This document shows, piece by piece, positions 24,298 to 32,214 of a DNA stretch of 64,000 nucleotides. The translations under genes and the position numbers were made by a program. The stretch comes from Candidatus Moranbacteria bacterium GW2011_GWC2_40_12. Its GTDB lineage: Bacteria; Patescibacteria; Paceibacteria; Moranbacterales; UBA11712. The notes under the pieces are model-generated. The model was given only the letters and a program-made list of their open reading frames with translations, did no database searches and had not been told where the DNA came from. The DNA is taken from positions 310,001 to 374,000 of the forward strand of contig LBYD01000001.1 of the NCBI GenBank assembly GCA_000995965.1. The letters are read 5' to 3'. Each line of letters starts with the position of its first letter. Positions within the stretch are counted from its first letter, which is position 1.

Positions 24298-26943
24298 TTA
24301 CGCCCCGCAACATTTTTTATACTTTTTCCCCGATCCGCATGGGCATGGGTCATTGCGGCCGATTTCGGTTTTATTGCGGATAGTCTGGCCGCTTACCCTA
24401 GAGCTCAGCTCTAGGGTCGAATCTGAAGCGAATTGCGCCGGCTGTTCCTCCGCCCCCTGATATTTCGCCTCTTCAAGGATATTTTTTTGCGGAGCCGGCT
24501 CTTCTTTCAATAAGCCGACTTTGAAAATATTTGTGATGACCGCGATTCGGATGGCTGCCATCAAATTCTGGAAAAGAAGGTAGGCTTCTTTTTTATATTC
24601 CACCAGCGGATCCCTCTGTCCGTATCCCCGAAGCCCGATTCCTTCCCGAAGATAATCAACATCGTCCAAATGGTTCATCCAAAAAGTATCGATGGCGCGC
24701 AGATACATAGCTTTTTCAATCTGGCGCATAATTTCCGGCTTGATTTCCTGCTCTTTCTTCCCATAAGCTTCTTTGGCCAATCCTTTTAAAAATTCGATAA
24801 TGGCAGAAACTTTTTGAACATCATTCATGTGATCCTTGGAGCGCTTGAGTTCCAAAAGTCTCTTGAAAGAGTCCTCATCAACCCGAAAAATTTGTCCCAA
24901 AGCATCTTTTATCTCTCCCACATTCCAATCCTCCGCGTGTCCAGCCGTGTGAAGACCCACAATCTGCTCGATTTCTTCTTCAACCATCCCGATGATTTCA
25001 CTCTTCAATGTTTCCTTTGTGAGAATTTCTTTGCGTTTCTTGTATATCACTTCCCTTTGCTTGTTCATCACGTCGTCGTATTCCAAGACATGTTTTCTGA
25101 TATCAAAATTGAAACCTTCAATCTTGGCTTGGGCGGACTCGATCGATTTTGAAATAATTTTGTTCTCAATCGGCTGGTCTTCAGGAAGGCCGAAGCGGTC
25201 CATGATATTTTTCACCCGGTCGCCGCCGAAACGTCTCATCAGCTCATCCTCAAGTGAAACATAAAATTGCGAAGCTCCCGGATCGCCCTGCCGGCCGGCG
25301 CGACCGCGCAGCTGATTGTCGATCCTCCGCGCTTCGTGCCGTTCGGTTCCGATGATGCGAAGGCCGCCCAGACCTGCCACACCCTCGCCGAGCTTGATGT
25401 CAGTTCCCCGCCCGGCCATATTCGTGGCAATGGTCACCGCGCCGCGCTGCCCGGCTTTGGCGATGATAAGCGCTTCCCGTTCGTGATTTTTGGCATTCAA
25501 AACTTCGTGCTCGACACCGGTTTTGGCAAGCATGTCCGAAAGGACTTCCGACTTCTCAATCGCGACTGTACCCACCAGCACCGGCTGTCCCTTTCCGCTG
25601 AGGCGCTTTATTTCCTCGATCACCGCCCTGAATTTTCCGTCTTCGGTTTTGTATACCATATCCGGGTGGTCTTCACGGATCATCGGCACATTGGTCGGTA
25701 TCGGAACCACATCGAGATTATAAACTTTGGCGAATTCTTCGGCACTGGTGAGTGCCGTCCCGGTCATCCCGGATAATTTTTTGTAGATGCGGAAATAATT
25801 TTGGAAAGTAATCGTTGCCAGAGTCCTTGATTCTTTCTGCACTTCGACGTTTTCTTTGGCTTCTATGGCCTGATGAAGTCCTTCGGAATATCTTCGCCCC
25901 GGCATCAAGCGACCAGTGAAATCGTCAACTATGATGACTTGCCCGTCCCGAACGACATAATCGCGATCAAGCTTGAATAAAATGTTGGCTTTCAAGGCCT
26001 GCTCGAGCTGGTGGACATAGGAAATTTTCGATATGTCATAAATATTTCCGATGCCGAGCATTTCTTCGACTCTTCCGATTCCTTTTTCTGTGAGCGACAC
26101 TGCCCTCATCTTCTGATCAACTGTGAAATCTTCATCTTCTTTGAGCCGCGGGACGATTTGGGCAAATCGTTTATAAAGTTTGGTTGATTCCGAATCCGGC
26201 GCGCTGATGATAAGAGGCGTCCTGGCCTCATCAATCAAAATGCTGTCTACTTCGTCCACAATGGCATAATTCAGTTCTCGCTGCACCATTTGGTCAAGAC
26301 TTTGCACCATATTGTCCCGGAGATAATCGAACCCGAATTCGTTGTTTGTGCCATAGGTGATGTCAGCCGCGTAGGCCTCGCGTCGCGAAACGGGTCTCAG
26401 ATTTTCCGTTTCAATGCTAACTTCGTCAGAATCATGAATTTTTGGTTCGTACATAAAAGACGCATCATGCTGGATGCTCGCACAAGTGAGACCGAGGAAA
26501 TGATAAATCGGTCCCATCCAATTCATATCCCGCTTGGCGAGATAATCATTGACTGTCACCACATGAACTCCTTTTCCTGAAAGCGCGTTGAGATATACTG
26601 CGGTAGTGGCTGTATGCGTCTTTCCTTCTCCTGTTTTCATTTCGGCAATTTTTCCTTCATGAAGAGTGATTCCGCCCAGGAGCTGGACATCGAAAAGCCT
26701 TTTTTCATCCACTCTCTTTATCGCTTCGCGCACTACGGAAAAAGATTCCGGAAGTATATCATCCGTTTTTTCGCCTCCGCCAGACGGCGGATTCAGCCTC
26801 TTTTTGAATTCATTCGTTTTTGCTTTCAGCTCTTCGTCGGACAGCTTGCTGACCGCCGCTTCGAGTTCGTTTATCTTTTCGACCAAAGGCTGGAGCTTTT
26901 TCACTTGCCGTTCGGCTCCGCCAAATAAGCGTTTTAGAATCAT
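24298..26943 (-). CDS. secA: Preprotein translocase ATPase SecA
   Basis: An 881-residue SecA. Walker A is in EMKTGEGKTHTATTAVYLNAL, DEVDSILIDEARTPLIIS holds the Walker B/DEAD site, and RGRAGRQGDPG is motif VI. The C-terminus ends in the zinc-binding SEC-C motif GRNDPCPCGSGKKYKKCC. SecA drives export through SecY (52029). Two palindromes are in frame: at 24394-24418, encoding TLELSSRV in the flexible linker before SEC-C, and at 26776-26791, encoding NPPSGGGE near residue 52, between the N-terminal helix and DILPESF. Both lie in spots that tolerate length change. Confidence 0.97.
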   Translation of the reverse strand: MILKRLFGGAERQVKKLQPLVEKINELEAAVSKLSDEELKAKTNEFKKRLNPPSGGGEKTDDILPESFSVVREAIKRVDEKRLFDVQLLGGITLHEGKIAEMKTGEGKTHTATTAVYLNALSGKGVHVVTVNDYLAKRDMNWMGPIYHFLGLTCASIQHDASFMYEPKIHDSDEVSIETENLRPVSRREAYAADITYGTNNEFGFDYLRDNMVQSLDQMVQRELNYAIVDEVDSILIDEARTPLIISAPDSESTKLYKRFAQIVPRLKEDEDFTVDQKMRAVSLTEKGIGRVEEMLGIGNIYDISKISYVHQLEQALKANILFKLDRDYVVRDGQVIIVDDFTGRLMPGRRYSEGLHQAIEAKENVEVQKESRTLATITFQNYFRIYKKLSGMTGTALTSAEEFAKVYNLDVVPIPTNVPMIREDHPDMVYKTEDGKFRAVIEEIKRLSGKGQPVLVGTVAIEKSEVLSDMLAKTGVEHEVLNAKNHEREALIIAKAGQRGAVTIATNMAGRGTDIKLGEGVAGLGGLRIIGTERHEARRIDNQLRGRAGRQGDPGASQFYVSLEDELMRRFGGDRVKNIMDRFGLPEDQPIENKIISKSIESAQAKIEGFNFDIRKHVLEYDDVMNKQREVIYKKRKEILTKETLKSEIIGMVEEEIEQIVGLHTAGHAEDWNVGEIKDALGQIFRVDEDSFKRLLELKRSKDHMNDVQKVSAIIEFLKGLAKEAYGKKEQEIKPEIMRQIEKAMYLRAIDTFWMNHLDDVDYLREGIGLRGYGQRDPLVEYKKEAYLLFQNLMAAIRIAVITNIFKVGLLKEEPAPQKNILEEAKYQGAEEQPAQFASDSTLELSSRVSGQTIRNKTEIGRNDPCPCGSGKKYKKCCGA
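24394..24418. repeat. In-frame palindromic element (copy 2, in secA)
   Basis: The 23 central bases are identical to 15732-15754 and are read in the same frame to give TLELSSRV, in the linker before the SEC-C zinc motif. Confidence 0.9.
26776..26791. repeat. TCCGCC/GGCGGA palindrome inside secA
   Basis: TCCGCC-AGAC-GGCGGA, read on the minus strand as part of NPPSGGGE. Related palindromes lie at 29866, 33411, 40188 and 44847. Confidence 0.7.
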
Positions 26944-27092
26944 AATCGTGGTTTTTTATACTTTCCAATATTAACTGATTTACTCAAGAAAGTAAACTTC
27001 AATGACCGTAGAATAACAAAAAATGAAGACAGCTCACCAATGACAAACGTGAACTGCCTAAAAACCCCTTTATACATAATAATACGTAGATC

Positions 27093-27785
27093 CTAGTCGT
27101 GTTTTTCGGTAATTTCCTGCCTGATCTTTTTTAGGATCAAAGCCGCTTCATCTTTTCCGCCCAATCCAAAGGCAAGGCCGCCGGCCAAGGCCAGCATCGC
27201 CACAAAGCCGATAAAGAGCGTATTGATAAGCGAAGCCGCAATTCCTAGCTGGATAAGCGCCGCCAAAAAACCAAAAATCACAATAGCCCATTTGGCCACC
27301 GTCGCGAGAAGAGTCGCGGAAACGATTCCAGCCACTTTCGTGCTTCCTTTCACAACCGCGAAAACAAAATTGGCGACTAAAAAAGCGACAGCTAAAATAA
27401 CGGCCGCTACAACTACGTTCGGGAGATAAAGAATGATACTGTTGAGGAAATTGGTAACCTGCGTCAGCCTCAGTATGTCTGTTGCCGCCATAAGAAACAC
27501 CAGAATCAAAAACCATTTGACCAAACCACCCATAAATTTGGCGACATTGAGCTCCACTCCGACTTTCTTAAACCTGGCTTTTGTCCCGGCTTTTTCCATT
27601 ACGTCATCCACCTTTATCATCTTGAAAATATGCTCAACAACTTTCCCAAGTGCTGCCGCAACAATCCAACCGGCTACAAAAACCAAAATTGCGCCAACAA
27701 GAGACGGCACAAAATTCACGAACTTCGCCCAGAGATTCAAAAGCGACAAAGTGATCGCCTCTCCCCAAGTTTGCACTGATTCCAT
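27093..27785 (-). CDS. Small MscS-like (conserved TM helix) membrane protein
   Basis: A 230-residue protein with about four to five hydrophobic segments (about 25-48, 88-105, 115-150, 155-180, 190-205). The segment VGAILVFVAGWIVAAALGK and the Gly/Ala-rich ALAGGLAFGLGGKDEAALIL match the conserved helix repeat of MscS-like channels, but the cytoplasmic beta and alpha/beta domains of full MscS are missing. It may be a minimal channel or scaffold. A near-perfect ribosome site (GGGAGGTGA) lies five bases before the ATG. Confidence 0.78.
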   Translation of the reverse strand: MESVQTWGEAITLSLLNLWAKFVNFVPSLVGAILVFVAGWIVAAALGKVVEHIFKMIKVDDVMEKAGTKARFKKVGVELNVAKFMGGLVKWFLILVFLMAATDILRLTQVTNFLNSIILYLPNVVVAAVILAVAFLVANFVFAVVKGSTKVAGIVSATLLATVAKWAIVIFGFLAALIQLGIAASLINTLFIGFVAMLALAGGLAFGLGGKDEAALILKKIRQEITEKHD

Positions 27786-27885
27786 TTAATCACCTCCCTT
27801 CATGTTAATTTTTGTGTTATAATCCTTTTGGCTATATTGTATCATATCAATACTAACAAAGACACTTTGATTGTGGATAACTAAA

Positions 27886-28446
27886 ATGAAAAATAATAAT
27901 TTGTTTTTTAAAGCTTTTATCAAAAATCCTCGCCAAGTTGGCGCTTTGAAGCAAACTTCAAATTTTGTAATCAAGGAAATTGTTAAGTCAATAGATTTCG
28001 AGAAAGCTCGCTGTCTGGTCGAGTTAGGAGGCGGAATGGGCAATATCACTAAAAAAATAATAAATAAAATGCATCCGGAATGCATTTTATTTTGCTTTGA
28101 GATTGATCCAATTTTAGCGAAGCATCTTGCGGAGAAAATCCAAGATAATCGGGTGAGAATAATTTCAGACAGTGCTGAAAATATTGGAAAATATCTGCTC
28201 CAATCAAATATAGAACGGGTGGATTATGTCATTTCAACTGTTCCGCTAACAACTATTCCTTATCGCAAAATGAAAGAAATTTTGAAATTATCCTTCCAGT
28301 ACCTTCGAGGCGGAGGAAAATATATCCAGGTGCAATATTCACTTCTGGGGCGCCGCTATCTGCGGATGCTATTCCCAAAAATTGGCGTCAACTTTGTTTT
28401 CCTCAACATACCGCCGGCTTTTGTTTATATTTGTGTGAAAAATTAG
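27886..28446 (+). CDS. Phospholipid N-methyltransferase-like (PmtA-type) methyltransferase
   Basis: About 186 residues from the ATG at 27886 (an upstream GTG-like frame start at 27871 has no ribosome site). FIKNPRQVGALKQTSNFV is the characteristic N-terminus of the COG3963/PmtA group; motif I is LVELGGGMGNITKKI, then FEIDPILAKHL, and DYVISTVPLTTIP is motif IV. By homology it methylates phosphatidylethanolamine or a similar lipid; the substrate is not proved. The stop overlaps the metK stop on the other strand by four bases, so the two genes are convergent. It is one of few plus-strand genes here. Confidence 0.78.
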   Translation: MKNNNLFFKAFIKNPRQVGALKQTSNFVIKEIVKSIDFEKARCLVELGGGMGNITKKIINKMHPECILFCFEIDPILAKHLAEKIQDNRVRIISDSAENIGKYLLQSNIERVDYVISTVPLTTIPYRKMKEILKLSFQYLRGGGKYIQVQYSLLGRRYLRMLFPKIGVNFVFLNIPPAFVYICVKN

Positions 28447-29498
28447 CCGACTTTCTCCCACGGGAACTCGTCTCGCCCGAAATGGCCGTAAGCGGCTGTT
28501 TTTTTGTATATCGGCCGGCGCAAATCAAGTTTTTTGATAATAGCATTCGGTTTGAAATCGAATCTTTCTTCAACCGCTTCGCGAATACTCTCGCCTTTTT
28601 CATTGAGGGCCTCAACCATGAGAGGCTCCGCTCTTCCAATCGCGTATGCGACAGAAACCAGGCATTCCCTGGCCTTCCCCTCAGAAACGAGAGTTTTCGC
28701 CACGTAGCGGGCCATATACGCGGCGCTGCGATCCACTTTTGTCGGATCTTTTCCCGAAAAACATCCTCCGCCATGCGGAATGAGTCCGCCGTAAGTATCG
28801 ACCATAATTTTTCTGCCGGTAAGTCCCGTATCGCCCTCGAATCCGCCAATGGCAAATTTGCCGGTGGGATTCACCAGAATTTCAATGCCGGAAATATCGC
28901 CGGAAATGGGTTTGACCAATTTTTCAATGAGAGCTTTTCGAATTTCTTCCTGGATGATATTTTCGTCGTGCTGGGTGCTGATGAGAATTGACCGAACTTT
29001 TCCTCCCCTCGTTTCATCTATTGTCACCTGAGCCTTCCCGTCCGGACCGAGCCATGCAATTTCCCCGCTGGTTCGCAAATTTTCAAGGCCTTTTGTCAGC
29101 TTGTTCACCAAAACTACACCGTGCGGAAGAAGTTCCGGCGTCTCATCCGTCGCGTAGCCATACATAATTCCCTGATCGCCCGCTCCGCCAGTGTCCACGC
29201 CTTGGGCAATGTCCGGCGATTGCTTCACGACGTTCGTGATGACTTTTATGTCCTTCATATAGCCAATTTCTTTATAAACATCCCGCGCGACTTTTTCAAA
29301 GTCCACTTTTGCTTTGGTAGTCACTTCTCCTCCGACAATCAAAAGGCCGTGGCCACCGAAGGCTTCCATTGCCACCCGGCTCATCGGATCCTGCTCGAGA
29401 CACGCGTCCAAAATCGCGTCCGAAATCTGGTCGCAAATTTTGTCCGGATGCCCGGCTGTCACGCTTTCGACTGTGTAGATCTTTGGTTTGTAGATCAT
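28443..29498 (-). CDS. metK: S-adenosylmethionine synthetase
   Basis: A 351-residue enzyme. Signatures: SVTAGHPDKICDQISDAILD, GAGDQGIMYGYATDE and GGGCFSGKDPTKVDRSAAY. It makes SAM from methionine and ATP for methyltransferases such as those at 23683 and 27886. It is about 30-40 residues shorter than E. coli MetK but has all the active-site loops. There is no clear ribosome site before the ATG; the region instead holds a SAM riboswitch and a terminator, so expression should fall when SAM is high. Confidence 0.97.
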   Translation of the reverse strand: MIYKPKIYTVESVTAGHPDKICDQISDAILDACLEQDPMSRVAMEAFGGHGLLIVGGEVTTKAKVDFEKVARDVYKEIGYMKDIKVITNVVKQSPDIAQGVDTGGAGDQGIMYGYATDETPELLPHGVVLVNKLTKGLENLRTSGEIAWLGPDGKAQVTIDETRGGKVRSILISTQHDENIIQEEIRKALIEKLVKPISGDISGIEILVNPTGKFAIGGFEGDTGLTGRKIMVDTYGGLIPHGGGCFSGKDPTKVDRSAAYMARYVAKTLVSEGKARECLVSVAYAIGRAEPLMVEALNEKGESIREAVEERFDFKPNAIIKKLDLRRPIYKKTAAYGHFGRDEFPWEKVG

Positions 29499-29507
29499 TT
29501 CTATTTC

Positions 29508-29538
29508 ATTAAAAATAAAATCTTCCGCATAGGAAGAT
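29508..29538 (-). terminator. Riboswitch-controlled terminator in front of metK
   Basis: On the minus strand ATCTTCC pairs with GGAAGAT across the loop TATGC and is followed by TTTATTTTTAA. It ends ten bases before the metK ATG and after the SAM aptamer, as expected for transcription attenuation. Confidence 0.85.
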
Positions 29539-29544
29539 AAGAAA

Positions 29545-29650
29545 TTTATATCTTTCCCTTGCGGGCTAGAGGTAGCACCACGTCTAATAAAAATTAGATT
29601 GGTTGCTGGCAGGTCGCAGGGCTAGTTCCCTCGCTGCGCTCTTGATACTC
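29545..29650 (-). ncRNA. SAM riboswitch (S-box, SAM-I type) of metK
   Basis: Read on the minus strand from 29650: AGTATCAAGAG, the P2 stem GCAG...CTGC with inner GAGGGA and GCCC, then the conserved CCAGCAACC, the P3 hairpin TCTAAT-TTTT-ATTAGA, GTGGTGCTA, a GNRA-capped CCC-GCAA-GGG stem, and AAAGATA closing P1. These are the ordered hallmarks of the SAM-I family. The P4 part is short and could make it a variant. The downstream terminator and metK support the call. Confidence 0.9.
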
Positions 29651-29674
29651 GCCCCGACCTTAATGCGTCGGGGC
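29651..29674. repeat. Strong hairpin at the 5' end of the metK leader
   Basis: GCCCCGAC and GTCGGGGC pair over an eight-base loop. On the plus strand it is followed by TTTATT and could terminate antisense RNA; on the minus strand it comes directly before the aptamer and may stabilise the leader. Confidence 0.65.
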
Positions 29675-29701
29675 TTTATTCAATTTTCGAAAGATATATG
29701 T

Positions 29702-29729
29702 ATTATAGCGTTTTATATATTCGAGTCAA
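29702..29729 (-). promoter_or_regulatory. metK promoter
   Basis: Minus-strand TTGACT (29724-29729), a 16-base spacer and TATAAT (29702-29707). The RNA would start near 29695, some 45 bases before the aptamer. It lies ten bases beyond the 3' end of tRNA-Ala. Confidence 0.85.
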
Positions 29730-29738
29730 GGACAATAG

Positions 29739-29811
29739 TGGACCCGAGGGGATTCGAACCCCTCGCCTCCTCGGTGCAAACGAGGCGCTCTACCAAATGA
29801 GCTACGGGCCC
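29739..29811 (-). tRNA. tRNA-Ala (anticodon UGC)
   Basis: A full cloverleaf on the minus strand: acceptor GGGCCCG with CGGGTCC, D arm GCTC/GAGC, anticodon stem CCTCG/CGAGG with loop TTTGCAC, and T arm GAGGGGTTCGAATCCCCTC. The discriminator is A; CCA is not encoded. Confidence 0.97.
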
Positions 29812-29844
29812 AAATATACAGTTTATCTTGTAAGGCTGTAAAAC

Positions 29845-29897
29845 AAAAAAGGCGCTCGGACCCTGTCCGCCTTTGGCGGAAAATGAGCTACGGGCCC
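29845..29897 (-). repeat. tRNA-Ala 5'-half with an inserted hairpin in the D loop
   Basis: It starts with the same 17 bases as tRNA-Ala (GGGCCCGTAGCTCATTT), then the D-loop bases are replaced by a 23-base insert whose core is TCCGCC-AAA-GGCGGA, then GAGCGCC restores the D stem and the sequence ends in TTTTTTG. The rest of the tRNA is missing. It lies 34 bases upstream of the intact tRNA-Ala on the same strand. Confidence 0.75.
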
Positions 29898-29922
29898 GCA
29901 AACCTAGTTCAAGATGCAAAAA

Positions 29923-30030
29923 TCAAAATGAAAAATTTTGGTGTTCGCTTCGCTCACTTATTTTTAAAAAATAATCATCGCGAAGCGATACATTAATTTT
30001 GCACTTTTAATTTTGAATTTTCAATTTATT
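29923..30030. repeat. CAAAATGAAAAATTTTGG-family element with GCTTCGC/GCGAAGC arms
   Basis: TCAAAATGAAAAATTTTGG, then TTCGCTTCGCTC, a short loop, TCGCGAAGCGA and TTAATTTTGCA. A close relative lies at 32098-32214. Confidence 0.7.
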
Positions 30031-30033
30031 ATG

Positions 30034-30107
30034 TGGGCGATCGAGGATTCGAACCTCGGACCTCGTCATTATCAGTGACGCGCTCTAACCAACTGAGCTA
30101 ATCGCCC
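30034..30107 (-). tRNA. tRNA-Ile (anticodon GAU)
   Basis: Cloverleaf on the minus strand: acceptor GGGCGAT with ATCGCCC, anticodon stem CGTCA/TGACG with loop CTGATAA, T arm CGAGGTTCGAATCCTCG. Discriminator A; CCA not encoded. Confidence 0.97.
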
Positions 30108-30157
30108 AAAGTTTGTTTCTTGCTACGTAGTTTGTTACGTAACGAGGTAAGTAAATG

Positions 30158-30230
30158 TGGGTCGTGCAGGGATCGAACCTGCGACCATCAGCTTAAAAGG
30201 CTGCTGCTCTACCAACTGAGCTAACGACCC
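30158..30230 (-). tRNA. tRNA-Lys (anticodon UUU)
   Basis: Cloverleaf on the minus strand: acceptor GGGTCGT with ACGACCC, D arm GCTC/GAGC, anticodon loop CTTTTAA, T arm GCAGGTTCGATCCCTGC. Discriminator A; CCA not encoded. Confidence 0.96.
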
Positions 30231-30259
30231 GTGATTATTCACTTTAATTTCTATTTTGC

Positions 30260-30314
30260 AAAAGTCTGTTGCTCGGACCTTGCCCGCCTCTGGAGGGAAC
30301 TGAGCTAACGACCC
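30260..30314 (-). repeat. tRNA-Lys 5'-half with an inserted hairpin in the D loop
   Basis: It starts with the first 17 bases of tRNA-Lys (GGGTCGTTAGCTCAGTT), carries a 23-base insert related to that in the Ala half (18 of 23 bases match), continues with GAGCAACAGACTTTT, a degenerate copy of tRNA-Lys 22-35, and then stops resembling a tRNA. It lies 30 bases upstream of the intact tRNA-Lys. Confidence 0.75.
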
Positions 30315-30374
30315 GAAAACACATAAAAACGGCCTATATCTAGGCAACGATAAAATTATACTATAAAAATAAAT

Positions 30375-30872
30375 TTAGTCAATTCTTTTCCGCACCGCAC
30401 CCAAATAAATGAGCGGAGCGACAGCCCAGGCAAATCTCCAGATATCATCTGTGAAAAATTTCCGCGTGGCGGGAGTGATGATGTCAGCCAGTTCCTTGGG
30501 TGTGTACCAGTTCAATATGACCGAAAGCGAGAGCCCGATCACAATGGCCGTGCCAAGCACCAACTTGACCATCAGCATCGGGCCATGTCCGGAAACACTT
30601 CCTCTGATTATTTTCGAGAAAAACAGCACAAATCCCGCTAAAATAGCCAAAAAAATCAGTACTTTGGCGCTCGGTTCTTTCAGGAAATCAAAATCGGCGA
30701 AATTCACCACGACGTAGGCAACATAAACCCCAAGAAGCGAAACCAGAACCCGATGCTTGCCGAGCGCAAATGAAGCGACAAAACTAACCAGCAGAAAAAT
30801 AATCAAAAAAGATACGTCGCCCGCCAAATTGCTTTTTATCCCCAGGCTGCTAAGTAGATTGTTGAGATTCAT
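30375..30872 (-). CDS. Multi-pass membrane protein of unknown function
   Basis: A 165-residue protein with about four or five hydrophobic segments (about 18-37, 40-58, 69-88, 99-118, 143-160) and a short basic tail RKRID. The size and topology remind me of the CvpA-type group, but no diagnostic motif is visible. It lies next to dnaJ, separated by a TACGAAT-family repeat, so it may be a late gene of the chaperone cluster. Confidence 0.6.
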   Translation of the reverse strand: MNLNNLLSSLGIKSNLAGDVSFLIIFLLVSFVASFALGKHRVLVSLLGVYVAYVVVNFADFDFLKEPSAKVLIFLAILAGFVLFFSKIIRGSVSGHGPMLMVKLVLGTAIVIGLSLSVILNWYTPKELADIITPATRKFFTDDIWRFAWAVAPLIYLGAVRKRID

Positions 30873-30875
30873 GTG

Positions 30876-30973
30876 TTTCTTTACGAATTACGAATACGCT
30901 TCGCTCTACGAATATACCAATTACGAATATTTTTACATTCGTATATTCGTAAGAGATTCGTAATTCGTAAAAG
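30876..30973. repeat. TACGAAT-family inverted repeat with GCTTCGCTC insert
   Basis: TTACGAATTACGAAT is followed by ACGCTTCGCTCTACG, then ATTACGAATATTTT and the facing arm ATTCGTATATTCGTAAGAG and TTCGTAATTCGTAAAAG. Confidence 0.75.
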
Positions 30974-32086
30974 TTAACTTTTTAATTTTTCAAAAATTTC
31001 TTTCTCCTCTCTCGTAAGGTTTCTGGGTGTGACAACTTGTATTCTAACATATTGGTCGCCATGCCCAAAACGCGACAAGTGCTTCACCCCGTGCCCTTTG
31101 AGGCGAAAAATTTCTCCCGACTGCGTCCCGGCGGGTATTTTGAGCTTCACTTCGCCACCGATTGTTTCAACGGAAATTTTATCCCCAAGTGCCGCTTGGG
31201 AAAAAGAAATTTCGGTTTCAGAATGGATATCATCGCCATCACGTTCAAACCTTTTATCAGAAATAACATGGACATTGACATACAAGTCCCCGGCTTCCCC
31301 GCCTTTTTCTCCCGCCTCTCCCATGTTTTCAAGCCGGATCGTCTGGCCATCCTTGATTCCGGCCGGGATTTTGATTTTGATTTTTTCGTATTCACGCGTC
31401 CGTCCATCCCCGCCGCATTTTTTGCATTTTTTTTCCGGAATTTTTCCCTCGCCCTGGCACTCGGGACAAACACTCGTTTGCTGAAAAGTTCCCAAAATTG
31501 TCCTTCTCGCCGTCCGAATTTCACCTTCGCCCTGGCATTTCGGACATTCCACTTTTTTACTTCCCGGTTCCACACCTTCACCTGCACAACGCGGGCATTT
31601 CACCCTTTTATAAAGTTCAATCTCTTTTTCAACACCCTCCGCCATTTCCTTGAAAGTTATTTCTGCGTCAACTTGGATATCTTCACCGCGATAACGCCGT
31701 CTGCTTCGTCCGCCTCGCGCGCCCCTTCCGAATCCGGCCTGCTCAAAAATATCCCCAAAAATATCCGAAAATCCGCCTTGCTGGCCTCCGCCAAAATTGA
31801 AATCAAAACCTTCCGCATAAGAGGAAAAATCACGAAAACCCTCAAAACCAGAAAATCCGCCCTGCGATTGGGCTTGCTCAAAAGTCTGGCCGTATTGGTC
31901 ATATTGAGTGCGCTTTTCCTTGTCTGAAAGCACCTGATAGGCCTCATTCACTTCTTTGAACTTCGCCTCATCCCCTCCGGATTTGTCCGGATGGTGCTGA
32001 TGCGCCAGTTTCCGATAGGCCTTTTTTATTTCATCGTCAGTTGCGCCTTTGCCAACGCCGAGAATGTTGTAGTAATCTTTGGGCAC
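30974..32086 (-). CDS. dnaJ: Chaperone DnaJ
   Basis: A 370-residue type I DnaJ: J domain (1-70) with HPD in LAHQHHPDKSGG, a Gly/Phe-rich linker (about 75-125), the four-part zinc centre (CPRCAGEG, CPKCQGEG, CPECQGEG, CKKCGGDG at about 155-230) and the C-terminal substrate-binding domain. It feeds substrates to DnaK (33329). It is separated from dnaK by one membrane-protein gene, which is unusual inside this operon. Confidence 0.98.
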   Translation of the reverse strand: MPKDYYNILGVGKGATDDEIKKAYRKLAHQHHPDKSGGDEAKFKEVNEAYQVLSDKEKRTQYDQYGQTFEQAQSQGGFSGFEGFRDFSSYAEGFDFNFGGGQQGGFSDIFGDIFEQAGFGRGARGGRSRRRYRGEDIQVDAEITFKEMAEGVEKEIELYKRVKCPRCAGEGVEPGSKKVECPKCQGEGEIRTARRTILGTFQQTSVCPECQGEGKIPEKKCKKCGGDGRTREYEKIKIKIPAGIKDGQTIRLENMGEAGEKGGEAGDLYVNVHVISDKRFERDGDDIHSETEISFSQAALGDKISVETIGGEVKLKIPAGTQSGEIFRLKGHGVKHLSRFGHGDQYVRIQVVTPRNLTREEKEIFEKLKS

Positions 32087-32097
32087 CGTAATTAATG

Positions 32098-32214
32098 TAA
32101 AATTAAAAAATCAAAATGAAAAATTTTGGAACTCGCTTCGCTCGTAAACTATTTTAAAAAACTATAGTCGCGAAGCGACACCTTAATTTTGCATTTTGAT
32201 ATTTTCATTTTGAA
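32098..32214. repeat. CAAAATGAAAAATTTTGG-family element
   Basis: Same layout as 29923-30030: TCAAAATGAAAAATTTTGG, CTCGCTTCGCTCG, loop, GTCGCGAAGCGAC, TTAATTTTGCATTTTGAT. It fills the gap between dnaJ and the upstream membrane gene. Confidence 0.7.

Noticed and set aside
29845..30314. Five tRNAs instead of three
   Set aside because: Two of the five tRNA-like starts lack the anticodon and T arms; they are reported as half copies with inserts.
31037..31927. 296-codon open frame on the plus strand inside dnaJ
   Set aside because: Antisense of a Gly- and charge-rich gene; no start signal, and dnaJ is complete on the other strand.
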